Shown piece by piece: positions 1 through 10,961 of a stretch of DNA of 64,000 bases. The notes under the pieces were generated by a model, which worked only from the letters and a program-made list of their open reading frames with translations, was not told the DNA's origin and did not search any database. Source of the DNA: Turbatrix aceti (lineage: Eukaryota > Nematoda > Chromadorea > Rhabditida > Panagrolaimidae); contig OZ017766.1 in the NCBI GenBank assembly GCA_963969345.1, positions 8,184,001 through 8,248,000 on the forward strand. Reading direction: 5' to 3'. Every line of letters starts with the position of its first letter. Position 1 is the stretch's first letter. The position numbers and the translations under genes were made by a program.

Positions 1-342
1 AAAATTATTTTTTTGATAAAAAAAAATTTATATCAATAAAAAATGACAAAAAAATTGAAAAATTGGTCTCGACTGGAAAACTTATAAAACAAGGCACAAA
101 ATTAAAAAAAATTTTTTTTTTAAATTTGATCAAAAAATAATAACAATTCAAAAAATATATAAAAATTAATGTGAAAAAAGTAGAAAAAAAAGTGAAAAAA
201 CTTGGTCGCGGCTGGAAAAGTTATACAAAAAAGGAAAAATTTAAAAAAAAATATTTAAAAAAATTGAACAAATTATAACAAGAAATTTTTTTTTAATTCA
301 CTTCAAAAAAATTTTGAAGTTCGTTTCGACTGGAAAACTTAC
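1..342. other. AT-rich intron sequence at window edge
   Basis: No coding sequence is visible. This is very AT-rich DNA with poly-A/T runs, immediately downstream (minus strand) of the donor at 342. It is therefore read as intron of the OST-alpha-like gene, whose last exon or exons should lie to the left of the window. Confidence 0.6.
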
Positions 343-2196
343 AAAATGCGGTCTCGAGTGGAGGCAAAATCTCTCCACATCCGAAGAGCCCCGCGCGAGC
401 TGCAAAGTCAAAAACTGGCTGCTGGAGGCCGAAGAACATGAAATAAATGTCCAGTAGCCGAAAGACGACAATGTACCTGTAGGGCATGAGTTCATCGAGC
501 TTGGAAACCGTCGTGACGAGAATGTGGCAACCATAGATGCCAAGAAGGAGCGATGGGAGCGAAATGAAATCCAGAATCTTGAGTGCAATGATCGCGCTGT
601 CCTGATACTCAAAGTAGAGCACGAGTGAGACAATAGTCGCAAACAGACGCACAATTGGCGTCTGAAGAACCATGCATTCGAGGAACTTGATCTTCTTCGT
701 CTCGACCTGAAGCGCCGGGAGGCACGGGAACACGCAGCAGAACGGTGGCGTTCGAACGTGCATCTTGGAAGACTGCTGCGTGATTTTCTTCACCATCGAG
801 ACTCGGCCGTCGACGATGTGCATCATGAGGCAGATGACGCAGTAGAGACCGATTGAGAAGTAGCTGAAATGGGATAGGGTGAAGTTTTGACTCAAAACAA
901 GTAGATACAAAAAATTAGAGCGCGGTATCAAAACAAAAAATTTAATTCGAAAAATGTGAAAAAAAGAATAGTTTAGGAAATTTTTTCATCAAATTTCCTA
1001 AATGTCTATTTTTTTCCAAAAGGTAAAATCTACCATTGTCAAAAAGTAGATTTTACTATGGATTTTTTTTTTACTGTAAGAGGCATGATTTAGCACAGTT
1101 TTTGCCATTTTTGACAAAAAAATTATGGACTTTCTAAAGTTGGGGTAAATATTGATCGACGTGATTTTTGATGGAAAATTCGAGAAAAATATAAAAATTT
1201 AGGATTATCACATTGAAAAATGACGAAACAAAAGTTGTCTTTTTGACACTTTTTTAAATGTGATTTACGGCATTTTTGTGAAGGTGAAAACCCCATATTT
1301 TTATATTTTTTTTCGGATTCTCCATCAAAAATCACGTCAATAAATATTTACCGCGGATTTGGAAATGCCAAGGTTTTTTTTGCTACGATGTGCCAAAAAT
1401 CGTCCAAAATGACAAAAACGCGATTTTCGGCGGTCGTAACTCTGCCAGACCTCGAGCAGATACATTTTACGGTAGAAACTTTTCACAGTAAAAGTTACCT
1501 CTTGGCAAAGTTTCAGAATCTCCAAAATATTTTTAGGGTTCTCAAAGCGAAAATCTGGATTTTTGTTGCAGGAGCATGCATTTTTCAAATTTTTTGTTTT
1601 GTTATGCCGTTCTTTGTTTTCATAATCAAAAAAACTCACAAGAAAGATAGCAAATGAGCCAGAAACCACACTCTGGGCATATACATGGATACTAGCGCAA
1701 ACGCTGAGACAAAGGGTGCCGTGCCGGCGAGGTAGAGTACAAAGGCTTTACGGTAGTAATGCGTGACGTATACCTGGACGTATAGGACGTGGATGACGCC
1801 AAGGCATAGCGTAGCAAGACAGATACACGTGCACACAATTATCGTAATCACGTATCCAGGTGTCAGATCTGTAATTTGTTTTATCGTAGTCGTAATCGTA
1901 AATACATAATCGTAAGCTCCAGATGAGTTTAATCCGGGGATATTTAGAACACTTTTTTTTATGAGTTTCGGATGAATTTGATTTTCGTAATCCGATTGGA
2001 TGTTTTTTCATTTTTGGTTAAAAATGAACGTAAATTGTGTTTTTTTTTGTAAACTCTAATTTTTTATTTTTTGGACAAAAATTTACTTACGTGTAAGAAA
2101 TTCTTTAGAAGAAGGAACGCCGAGGGGTCCATCAGTGCAGTTGAGTAGCGAATCTGTGACAAGTCTCACCAGGGTGGAGACAACTTTGTTTGCCAT
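343..2196 (-). CDS. Organic solute transporter alpha (OST-alpha/TMEM184)-like protein, partial
   Basis: Three exons are joined by GT-AG sites: 2196-2091, 1868-1640 and 863-343. Phases agree (106, 229 and 521 nt) and give 285 codons open up to the donor at 342. The product is a multi-pass membrane protein. The N-terminus has a short extracellular-type stretch, then helices (VITIIVCTCICLATLCL and following). Exon 3 carries the family signature in order: a Cys-rich loop (CCVFPCLPAL), then KKIKFLECMVLQTPIVRLF, further helices, and FRLLDIYFMFFGLQQPVF before a CGEILPP stretch. OST-alpha proteins pair with a beta subunit to carry bile acids and steroid conjugates; nematodes have several copies with ciliary or neuronal roles. 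About 100 C-terminal residues are missing, off the left edge. Family assignment is by recalled motif pattern, not by search. TMEM184 is the main alternative. Confidence 0.75.
1100..1545. mobile_element. Palindromic foldback element copy E (intron of OST-alpha-like gene)
   Basis: Two arms of roughly 200 bp are inverted copies of each other around a centre near 1240 (GACAAAAG...TTTTGACAC side). Shared words with the copies at 40020, 42903, 51275 and 55466 include ATTTTTGATGGA, ATATAAAAAT, GGAAATGCC and CAAAAATCGT. The outer AATGTG...CACATT ends are not preserved here, so the limits are approximate. Confidence 0.6.
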
Positions 2197-4309
2197 TGTC
2201 AAACGAAAAAAAAAATTAGAAGGTTGAAGAGTGAATTATTTACGAATTACGAAATATAAATTCCAGGTGGTAATTAATTAAGCAAGCGGGAAGGTTCGGT
2301 CGAGCATGGACACTCGACAAGCAGGTGGTAGCGATGGTGATTGGGGGAAACGGGCACGGAAAGCTAACAAGCCATCGGCTGTGTTGCAAGCGTGGATATC
2401 GATCTGAAAAAAAATCATAGCTAAGTTTTGCATGCGTGGTATTGGAAGCTATTTCGCGTTCGCGCACGGCAGAGAAGACAATTATTTATCATCATCGACA
2501 AAAAAATGTTGCTCGCTCACGAGCGAGCGATAATCATCAGTCAGTCGAATTCTTTTAAGAATTACGTTTTTTTTAACTCTGAGAAACATCCAGGATCTCA
2601 TTGAGGAAAAAAGAAAGCAACTGGATGATCCAACACTCTTTCTTCTCTTCTTCTTCCTCAGAAGAAAAAGATCCAATCTTGACAGATGCGCTGACGTATA
2701 CATTTGTTCAAATGCATAACCGGTAGCGCAATGAGTGGATTTTCATGTGGATGATGGGGCGAGAGAAACAAGATCCGCTTTACATAAACAGCCCCACCCC
2801 AACGTCGTCAACGAGCAAAAAACAATACAGAAAAGAGTTGCAAAAACAACACACGCGCATAAACCTGCTGGAGATGATCCCCAACCCCGTGTACAACGTG
2901 TACGAGTGCACCACCACGTCAGGTTCGGGCCGGGGGGGGGGTCGGCCCAGGTAAATAGACAAACACGAACGAAAGGAATTCCAGTTGTACCGAGGACACA
3001 TTGATCTTTGCCCGGTTCAATCTGGCTCAAATCAATCAGGGAAAAGGAATTTTAACAGCGCAACAAAAAATCCAAACAAAAACGCCAAAATTTCGGTTTT
3101 CTTATTCGAAATCCCAGTTTTTGGGTACTCGTTCGAAAATTCAAAAATCCGGGTGTCTCGACACGAAAACAAAAAAATGGACACTCGGTTTAAAAAAATA
3201 TTTTTTTTTGGGTTTAAAAAAACATTTTTTTTGTATCTTAAAATTCTAAAATTATGCTAATTTTATCAAATTTCAATTTTAAAAAATTTGAAGGTTTACG
3301 TCATTTTTTTTTTATCAAAACACAAGTTCAAATACTTTCTATAAACCCGAGACAATTTATATTTACATCCACCAGCACTACCAGCAGCAATTTTTTTCTC
3401 CTTCCGCTCTGCTTCTCCCGGCAGCCGGGCCGGAGACGCTTATCCTTATCCTTATCCTGTTCCTGCTCCCAACTGGTTGGCCAACTTCCCAACTTCCTCA
3501 AAACACGACAAAACGCAAAAAATGCAAAATGCAAAAAAAAACACAACTGCAAGCAATATCGGCAAGACAAAAAAATGTCTTCCTCTTCTTCTTCTTCATC
3601 TTCATCTTCTTCTTCTTCGTTGTCACAGTTGAAATCGATCAATTTTTTTTTGACAAAAACGGAAGCCACACCACCACCGCCACCGCCACTACTGCTGCCG
3701 CTGCCGCCAATGATGAAAATGTTGTTGTTGGAGCGCATCTCTCTTTTATTTTTTGTTAGGGGTGCTGATACCCAAACGAACGACGAAACAAACGCGAGAA
3801 GAACCGTGGAGGCAAACGCAAACGACGCGGGCCGGGTACGTACTACATAACAACAAATTCCTTCCTTCTTTGTCCCTTTCATCCCCGGATGGTTTTCGTT
3901 TTCAAATTCCTTTTTTCTTTTTTTTTCAACAAAATAAATGCACACCGGTGCGCGACACCACCACGCCTACGATGGACAAAAAAAGTCAGGTCGATCGGTC
4001 GTAAAAAAAGGAGAAAAAGGAAAAAAAATATTCGACTGATGCGCATATTTTGCGTTTTTTTGTCGGAGAAAATAAATACATACTAACAGAAAAGAGAATT
4101 GCTTTTTTATAGTTTTTTTTTAATTTGTTCTCGGTCGTCTCGACTGAATCATTAGCGAATAATTCTGCCGGGCACATGCATTTGAGAGAAGGACATGGAT
4201 GACTCGCTTTAATTTAGAACGACGGACGCGTCCGCGGACGGGAAATGCCAAATTTTTTGCGTTTGCTTAATCGTCAGCCATTTTGGCGACAAAAAAAAAG
4301 GGTCCACAT
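2197..4309. other. Intergenic, low-complexity DNA
   Basis: No convincing gene. It holds a short G-run (about 2931-2940), a TCT/TCA trinucleotide tract (about 3576-3619), a CCG/CCA tract (about 3670-3705) and one GTCTCGACACGAAA motif near 3153 that recurs elsewhere in the window. Open frames here come from repeats and lack splice or domain support. Confidence 0.6.
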
Positions 4310-4700
4310 CAGGGATGGGCGAACAATCATTTTTTTGTTCTCGAACGAACACGAACAATTTTTTAATTTTGTTTGAGAAATCGAACGAACGCGAACATTT
4401 TTGTCAGTGTTCGCGAACAAAGACGAACGAACAACGTACAGATTTTTAGCATATTTTATACAAAATTTTGTCCAAACTGGGCACAAAAACGTAAACTTCG
4501 GTACTATGTGTTTTCACGTTTTTGGTGACAGTTTTCCTACACTTTTTATTGCCGAAGGCAATTGACACTATTTGTCACTTTTGGAAAAATAACATCAATT
4601 TCGGCTGATTTTACCTGATTTTACCTAAATTTTTGTTCGTTTTATCTGTTTGGAAAATTTATCTTTGTTCGCGAACGAACACAAAGTTTGCCCATCCCTG
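4310..4700. mobile_element. hAT-type MITE, copy 1
   Basis: The 391-bp element begins CAGGGATGGGCGAAC and ends with the inverted form GCCCATCCCTG. Perfect 8-bp direct repeats GTCCACAT flank it at 4302-4309 and 4701-4708. The interior is packed with TTCG/CGAA words (GTTCGCGAACGAAC). No transposase frame is present. An 8-bp duplication with CAGGG ends is the hAT superfamily signature. Confidence 0.9.
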
Positions 4701-6088
4701 GTCCACATTCACGTTCACGTTCACGTTCACGTCGGCGTCGGCGTCAACGTCGGCCGGCGAAGGAAGGAAGGAAAGAATGATGGAAAATGAAACTTTTAAC
4801 GGAGACGGGAGAGGGACTGGAACAGCCTTGACAGAAAAATAGTGCTATAAAAAATGATAAAATGTAGTTATAATCGTTCGGCTACGTCAACAAGGTTGGG
4901 GTTTGGGGGTTTGAAAACAGAAATAAAGAAAACAAAACAAGCATATTTAGCTCTTCTGTGGCACCTGGGGAATATCTAATACCTTGGATACGGTTGTTCG
5001 GACAATAAACGATGGGATGGACCTGGCAACAAGCGAGCAGACATCTTATGTATGTTTTTCACAATGTTGGTCAACATATTTTTTTTGGAAATTGGTGGAA
5101 CATTTTTGGGGTGGAAAACGAGTTCGGCGCAATTTTTTTTTTTTTTCGTTAAAAATTTTTTCGTTTACGAAATTTTTTCGTTTTCGAAAAACAACCAAAA
5201 AATTGGAGCAAAAGAAAAATTTTGAGAGCTCACGGAACAAAAAAATAAGAAAAAAGTCGTTAGATTTTTGCCATTTTGTTGTCATTTTGCAATTTTGACT
5301 AAAAATTAGTCAGACAAACAAAAATGAATTCTAAGGAAAAATTTTTTTTTGGGAGCGATGCGCTCCAAAGTTTTGCTCCCGCGCCGCTCAGAACGATCGA
5401 AAGCGATCGAAAAAAATTTTAGAATCTTCCCAGCGTGATTTTTTTCAAAAATACCGAAGCGAGCGAAAAAAAAATTCTTTGAACGATCGAAAAAAATTTT
5501 AGAAGATTACCTGGCGAAATTTTTTTTCTTCAAAAATACCGAAGCAAAAATTTTTGAACGCAAAACAAGTTTAAAAGAAAAATTTTGATATTTACATAGA
5601 AAAAAATGTCCATGAACACCAGAAAAAAAGCCTTTCGGGGCCCAAAAATGGCCTCAATGACCCTGCGCCAGCTGGACCGGACGAGGGCTGGGATTTGACT
5701 GACTGAGGCTGAGTGAGTGAGTGATAATTATGCAGTCAAGCGCGGTAATTCTCTTCCCCACTCCAAATAAAGCGTCACCGTCGCCGCCGCCGCCGCCAAC
5801 AAAAATAGGAGAAAAAGAGGTCTCTTTGTCTTCTCCTGGATCGATTTTTCTCTCTCATCCTCATTTTTACCCCTGGCCTATCACAACAGCCCAGTTCCCA
5901 ATAATTTTGTGACGATAGAGAGGCAAGAAGCCTAGCCTAATTGTCGGCGGTGCACCGGTGACAGGAGCTGGCCAGGTCGGGTCAACTGCCTGCGGTACGT
6001 ATGTACATACTTGACGATTTATGTATTTTTGTATTTACTATAGTCCTCCTTGTTTGACTTGTATGTATGCATTTATCGAGTTTTTTGA
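4701..6088. other. Intergenic DNA with short tandem repeats
   Basis: Right after the MITE lies an ACGTTC/GCGTCG hexamer tract (about 4708-4752). At 5350-5560 there are two degenerate copies of a block containing GATCGAAAAAAATTTTAGAA. I see no gene. Confidence 0.6.
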
Positions 6089-6326
6089 GTTTTAGAGCAG
6101 CAAAGGATGAAAAAAAAAATTAATTGTCGAGTGATCAGAGCAGACAATACCGATCGAGTGCTATTGTGTCCCTCTTAGAACGCAAAAAAATGAGACAGAG
6201 CAAAATAAGGGTTTAGTCGACTTTGCTGACGTCAGAGTAATGAAAAAATTAATCAGCCCCTTTTTTGTACAATTTTGCTTTTTTGTAGGCGTATTTATTT
6301 AATTTTTGAAAATAAATGCCAGATGA
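6089..6326 (+). repeat. Dispersed repeat R, copy 1
   Basis: About 240 bp nearly identical to 9585-9840 in the same orientation. The most conserved core runs from GTCGAGTGATCAGAGCAGAC to TGACGTCAGAGTAATGAAAAA, and both copies end AAATGCCAGATGA. The two copies bracket the Ubl-kinase gene and the Polinton protease remnant. No frame or terminal inverted repeat is seen, and the origin is unknown. Confidence 0.85.
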
Positions 6327-6490
6327 AGGGTATTTCGGTCAATCAACATGGTATTTCGAGGCATCAGTGGTATTTCAAGGCTCGTGAGTCAATGGCTGGA
6401 CCAAATCGGTGGTCGTGGAGAAAAGGCAGCGAGTGATGCGTCATTCTGCTCCCAATGATTAACGATAAGGTCACACTGGCGCGACAGGGG

Positions 6491-6518
6491 GGAGCCTACT
6501 CAGGCCTGAGTAGGCTCC
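6491..6518. repeat. 28-bp perfect palindrome
   Basis: Perfect inverted repeat with no spacer: GGAGCCTACTCAGG followed directly by its reverse complement. It contains AGGCCT at its centre. No matching palindrome was seen elsewhere in the window. Confidence 0.95.
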
Positions 6519-6654
6519 GTGAATGCAGTAAGTCCGGAGCCGGAAACACGTCCACATCTCGGTGGAGTGTGAAGGGAGGAAACCTGAGGACTCGACGAAG
6601 CAAGAAGTCGTCATACGAGAAGGCAGCGACTACAGTAAGCAGGACGCGGTTACA

Positions 6655-6720
6655 GACACCTGCGGAGCACAAAGGGCGGACACCTGCGGAGCACAAAGGG
6701 CGGACACCTGCGGAGCACAG
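6655..6720 (+). repeat. 24-bp tandem repeat, 2.75 copies
   Basis: The unit GACACCTGCGGAGCACAAAG plus GGCG is repeated head to tail, and the third copy is incomplete. The units are essentially identical. An open frame through it is a by-product of the repeat and was not called as a gene. Confidence 0.9.
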
Positions 6721-7004
6721 AGGTAAACGCGTTTGCAGAGGACGCAGAGGAAAGCGAGAGACAGCCAGCATCGCATTCTTCCATAAACCTTTGTGAATAG
6801 AAAAAGTTTGATTCGTGATTTCCCATCCATAATTATCATAGTTATTTTCTCCGCAACTTTGAGTCAGTTAACAGCTATTCCTACTTTCCCTCTCTCTCGC
6901 ATTAATCGAATATGTTTCCAGAGTGCATGTTTGCACGTTATTTTTACATAGCGCAAAAGTTTTATAATTTGCATTCAAATTTCAGATTTGGAGATTTACT
7001 GCCG

Positions 7005-8673
7005 ATGGAGTTGCTGTTCGAATTACGTGATCATGAGGATGCTCTACATGACGAATTCAAATACAAGTTCAACAACCAGGTATACAACCAGGCGTTTTCA
7101 AAAACTTAAAAGCAATTATCCAATATAATTTTTCAGGCAACTTTGGATGAGCTGCAAGAAAAAATAGCTTCGAAATGGAAAATTCAGAGTGAAGACCAAA
7201 AACTATTCATCAAAGATGGACAAAAACTTTGTGGATTCGGAGAAGACATCCTTCAATCTTTGGGCGTGGATCATCGCTGTCTAGTGATTGCGGTAAGTTG
7301 TTATTTTATCTTTAGAAATTGTTTATTGTTTATACAGCTAGAGAATTAACTTTCTGGCTCATTGTGATATTGTCAACAATACAAAGGCAGACAGACAATT
7401 AGCCTATTATTATATAGCTAGTGAAGTTTAAAACAGTTTTTTTTTAAATTGTTGTTGCGCAAAATTAAATATAAGCCCATTTTAGAAACACGGCGGACTC
7501 CAAACTTGGGCAGCTTGCTTGTTGATTGCTGATGACATGACGAAAAAAAAGGCTGAACATTTGAAATCGAAGCGCGCGAAGGACGGAGTGCAGTTTCTCA
7601 AGAATTTGGAAAGCGCCAACTTTTTTGCGACCTATCCAAGTTTCTACGAGAAGAGCATTGACATTTCCGACACATTTGATCGCTACGTTATTGGCGTTGA
7701 GGAGAATATCAAGTTGGTAAGTGCATTTCTTGGTTGATTTTGAGATCAGTTTATAGGTTGTTGTTATAAATTTCAAGAATTCTGGTTTTTTAGGCTGTGA
7801 AGTCTTATTTCAAGAGACATTACAAGGATGACCAACTGGCTGTGAATTTTTTGCCCAAGCCGGATACTGGTGCTCAGGTAATTCCCTTTTATTTTTTACA
7901 TCATTCCTCCCATAATGCTTTTCAGGGAGGATTCATTTGCCAAGTTGCGAGTGATGAGTTCTTTGTGAAGAATCACACATTCATAGGGCGCAGTTCGAAC
8001 CATTCCCGTGTTGATCTGCGAGAACTCTTCATGTACCGTGTGTTGCATCTGATGGGAGCTGGTGCTGAGCCGCATTTCATTGGCAGTGTGTACTCAGATG
8101 TGTACGTCTCCAAATTAGCTCTGCACATTGCAACGAAGAGAGGTAATTTTATTTCTTTGTTCTATTCAGATACGTTATGTTATTTCAGTTCTTGGATTCC
8201 AACGGCGGGCCAACCGTTCGACTTGCAATTTCTCGGCCAACCACCAAATGCAGCTGAATATCATCAAGGAAATATTCTATTTGACCGATCTAAACTCTGC
8301 GAATTTTGGCCTTGATGAACGGCAGCGACTGGTCGTAGTGGATTTTATGGTAATTGAATTTTCTCTCTTCTTTGTTCTATTCAGATACGTTAGAATTCGG
8401 TCGGTTATTCCGTTACTTTCTCAATTTTAGGTAGAGCCGCCGAAAGACTGTGTTCATCGATCTACAATGTTTGACCAGTTCCGCGAGAACACTGAAACTT
8501 GCAAGGAGGCTTTGCGAAACTGGAATTTGCTGGAGAACGTGAATGCAGCAAATAACAGCTTGCTGAATGATCGCAAGCGACTGAACAGAATCATCTGGAG
8601 AGATGGCTATGACGAATATTTGGAAACTGTTCTCAGGAATGTCAATCTTTTCCAGAATTTGTTCTCAGTATAA
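7005..8673 (+). CDS. Ubiquitin-like domain plus kinase-like domain protein
   Basis: Seven exons: 7005-7079, 7137-7292, 7486-7716, 7794-7877, 7926-8142, 8189-8349, 8431-8673. All have GT-AG borders and consistent phase, giving 388 residues. Residues 26-77 resemble a ubiquitin-like fold (LDELQEKIASKWKI, DQKLFIKDGQKL, LGVDHRCLVIA). The rest has the landmarks of a protein-kinase/aminoglycoside-phosphotransferase fold: a candidate ATP lysine in FFVKNHTF (K197), a helix-like RELFMYRVLHLMGAG, a catalytic-loop-like DLNSAN (D288, N293) and a DFG-like VVVDFM (D306). Spacing D-x4-N fits an active kinase, but HRD is replaced by LTD and DFG by DFM. I do not recognise an orthologue; nematodes have lineage-specific families of such kinase-like proteins. 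The start chosen is the ATG after the acceptor at 6985, and a longer start upstream is possible. Confidence 0.7.
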
Positions 8674-9002
8674 GTTGTTAATTTTCCGTAGTCTTTTGTT
8701 GTAGGAGTTCAGTCTGATGGTATTGTCCGCTTTTTTGTGTTTTGAAATAGACAGGTACGTTGGAAAAAGTTGCAATTGCATGTCGTGATACTCTGTTTAA
8801 CGCGTAACGAAACGCGTCTGGACCAATTTAATCGTTACGTGTGATAAAAAAATCAGCAGATCGCAATGTCACAATGTAAAGGGCGAGTGCGGTGCAACAA
8901 GTGCACACAGTCGGTACGACTTTTTGGCTGGAAATTTTATAGGGTTTAATATTCACATCAGACCAATTGCTGAATTTTGATAATCATATGATTCTAATAA
9001 TT
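8674..9002. other. Short intergenic stretch
   Basis: Follows the Ubl-kinase stop codon and leads into the Polinton remnant. No gene seen. It may include eroded transposon DNA, since the protease reading continues into its right part. Confidence 0.4.
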
Positions 9003-9365
9003 TTAGAAGTAACAAACAATAATAACCACAATGATGGGTTCCAAATTTTTGAATTTGAAATGTTGAAAGTTCAATTTTTCTATCTTTTTTATCTTTAAGG
9101 TTATTATTATTTCTTCTGGTGGATTCAATCCAAAAGAATCAAAATAATGTATATTTTCTTTATTCTTGGAGTAGCAAACCCAATGAGTACCTTTACCTTT
9201 TGAAGAATCTAAATTTACAATACCTACTTCTGTTTCTTTAATTCCTTCATTTGGTAAAGTATCTCGCATAAAGATGCCTCTAAAATTCTTGATTCTTAAT
9301 GCGTCTACAAATTCTAAGAGATCAAGATTTGTTAATGCCTTTAGATTTTTATTGAACTTAGTCAT
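9003..9365 (-). pseudogene. Polinton/Maverick adenain-like cysteine protease, degenerate
   Basis: An isolated minus-strand frame shows the hallmark order of the Polinton (Maverick) C5-type protease: NFRGIFMRDTLP, EVGIVNLDSSKGKGTHWV with the catalytic-type His, and YFDSFGLNPP. Near 9040-9065 the frame changes. The expected C-terminal Cys motif (HHCGYYC) is found in a different frame, so at least one frameshift has occurred after the aspartate region. These proteases process capsid-like proteins of large self-synthesising DNA transposons. No polymerase B, integrase, ATPase or capsid gene is present here, so this is a stray fragment. Its AT-rich codons also differ from the host genes. Confidence 0.8.
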
Positions 9366-9426
9366 TTAATAGCAATAAAAACAATGAAAATGTAAAAAAT
9401 ATTAAAATGCCCACTTTGCCCAAATT

Positions 9427-9561
9427 GGTGCGCCAGTCCAAAAAGTGCTTTTTTGAAGAAATGACACATTTTCAATTAATTAATAAATATTTTTGATTAA
9501 AAAAAGCGTTAAAATAGTTGAAAAGTGTCAAAAATGTCATTTGGGCAAAAAGGTGCGCCAG
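9427..9561 (+). repeat. Paired GGTGCGCCAG repeats beside the Polinton remnant
   Basis: GGTGCGCCAG occurs at 9427-9436 and 9552-9561 in the same orientation. They are preceded by TTTGCCCAAATT and ATTTGGGCAAAA respectively, so the flanks are partly inverted. They may be parts of a transposon end; nothing proves this. Confidence 0.5.
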
Positions 9562-9584
9562 AAACAACTTTTTCTATACTACTA

Positions 9585-9840
9585 GTTTTAGAGCAGTAAA
9601 GGTTGAAAAAAAAATTTATTGTCGAGTGATCAGAGCAGACAATACCGATCGAGTGCTATTGTGTCCCTCTTAGAACGCAAAAAAATCAGACAGAGCAAAA
9701 TAAGGGTTTAGTCGACTTTGCTGACGTCAGAGTAATGAAAAAATAATTCAGCATCTTTTTTGTACAATTTGACTTTTTTGTAGGCGGATTTATTTTATTT
9801 TTTGAAAATGCGCGCTAATATGCGTATAAATGCCAGATGA
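9585..9840 (+). repeat. Dispersed repeat R, copy 2
   Basis: Second copy of the 6089-6326 repeat, same orientation. It carries a short insertion (about 18 nt, GCGCGCTAATATGCGT region) before the shared AAATGCCAGATGA end. Confidence 0.85.
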
Positions 9841-9857
9841 CTAATCAGACATTTCAC

Positions 9858-10317
9858 CAGGGATGGGCGAACAATCATTTTTTTGTTCTCGAACGAATAC
9901 GAACATTTTGTGCATTTTGTTCGAGAAATCGAACGAACGCGAACATTTTTGTCAGCGTTCGCGAACGAACACGAACGAACAACGAACAGATTTTTAGCAT
10001 AATTTATACAAAATTTTGTCCAAACTGGGCATAAAAACGTAAACTTCGGAAAAATGCGTTTTCACGTTTTTTGTGACAGTTTTTCTACACTTTTTATTGC
10101 CGAAGGCAATTGACACTATTTGTTATTTTTTGGAAAAATAACATCAATTTCGGCATCATTAAACTGATTTTACCCAAATTTTTGTTCGTTTTCTCTGTTC
10201 GGAAAATTTATCTTTGTTCGCGAACGAACTCGAAAAAAGCAAATTTGTTCTCGAACGAACGCGAACGCAAAAATTTGAATTTGTTCGCGAACGAACACGA
10301 ACGTTTACTCATCCCTG
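9858..10317. mobile_element. hAT-type MITE, copy 2
   Basis: Begins CAGGGATGGGCGAAC and ends CTCATCCCTG. The interior matches copy 1, including the shared ACAAAATTTTGTCCAAACTG and TTTTTATTGCCGAAGGCAAT blocks. The flanking 8-mers (CATTTCAC and GCCTGCAG) do not match, so the target duplication is lost or the ends were rearranged. Confidence 0.85.
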
Positions 10318-10961
10318 GCCTGCAGGCCCCCATGATCATGGGAAAACTTTTTGATATTTAAAAATATTCCGGTGCCTTGCGCGTGCTCCCAAATTTCAGG
10401 CACACGCATGGAAAACACCGGAAACGCAAAGAATTATAATTTTTGAAGCTCCAGAATGCATCTCGAGTTTCAGGAAACACAAAAAACCGGGAGTAGAGAA
10501 AGAAATGACAAGAATTACTTATTTGTTTCATTTTTTATTTAGCTTTGACGATGAAACAAAAACTGGCCCTGACTCTAATGCAACAACCAAAAAACAAACG
10601 GGACTGGTAAAACATACAACGCTCATCTGTTTCTCCTCTTCAACCAGGAGAAGAAACACAGTCAACAACAGAACAGTTTGTGAGGGGGGGGGATTGCATG
10701 CACTCGCTAGGCGTGTACAATATTTATTATGTATGCGATTAACACGTGAATATTAATTTAACGACAACGTGATCAAACAATGAACATTGTGCGTGGGGGA
10801 GTACAGTATAGCATTAAACAGGAGAAAAGGGGGATGGGATGGATATTGGCAAATAAAAAATGATTGTTAGTTGTTAGTTTTGTTGGATCCGAGGAAAAGA
10901 TGCTTTTTTTGGGGGGGTGTACAAAAAATATTAGGAAGTGGAAGTCAGACAACTTCGTTAC
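10318..10961. other. Intergenic
   Basis: No supported gene. Contains a short G-run near 10685-10691 and otherwise unremarkable AT-rich sequence. Confidence 0.5.

Larger units (their letters stand above)
6327..7004. other. Upstream region of the Ubl-kinase gene
   Basis: Holds a 28-bp palindrome and a 24-bp tandem repeat (listed separately). It ends in the acceptor TTTCAG at 6980-6985, from which the first coding exon is reached. A second acceptor-like TTTCCAG lies at about 6915-6921. Either could be a trans-splice site. Confidence 0.5.

Noticed and set aside
3328..3945. Minus-strand frame with acidic EEEDEDEEEEE tract
   Set aside because: Produced by the TCT/TCA microsatellite. No splice sites, domains or start context.
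6455..6796. Open frame containing three TPAEHKGR repeats
   Set aside because: Explained by the 24-bp tandem repeat and the neighbouring palindrome; no splice or domain support.
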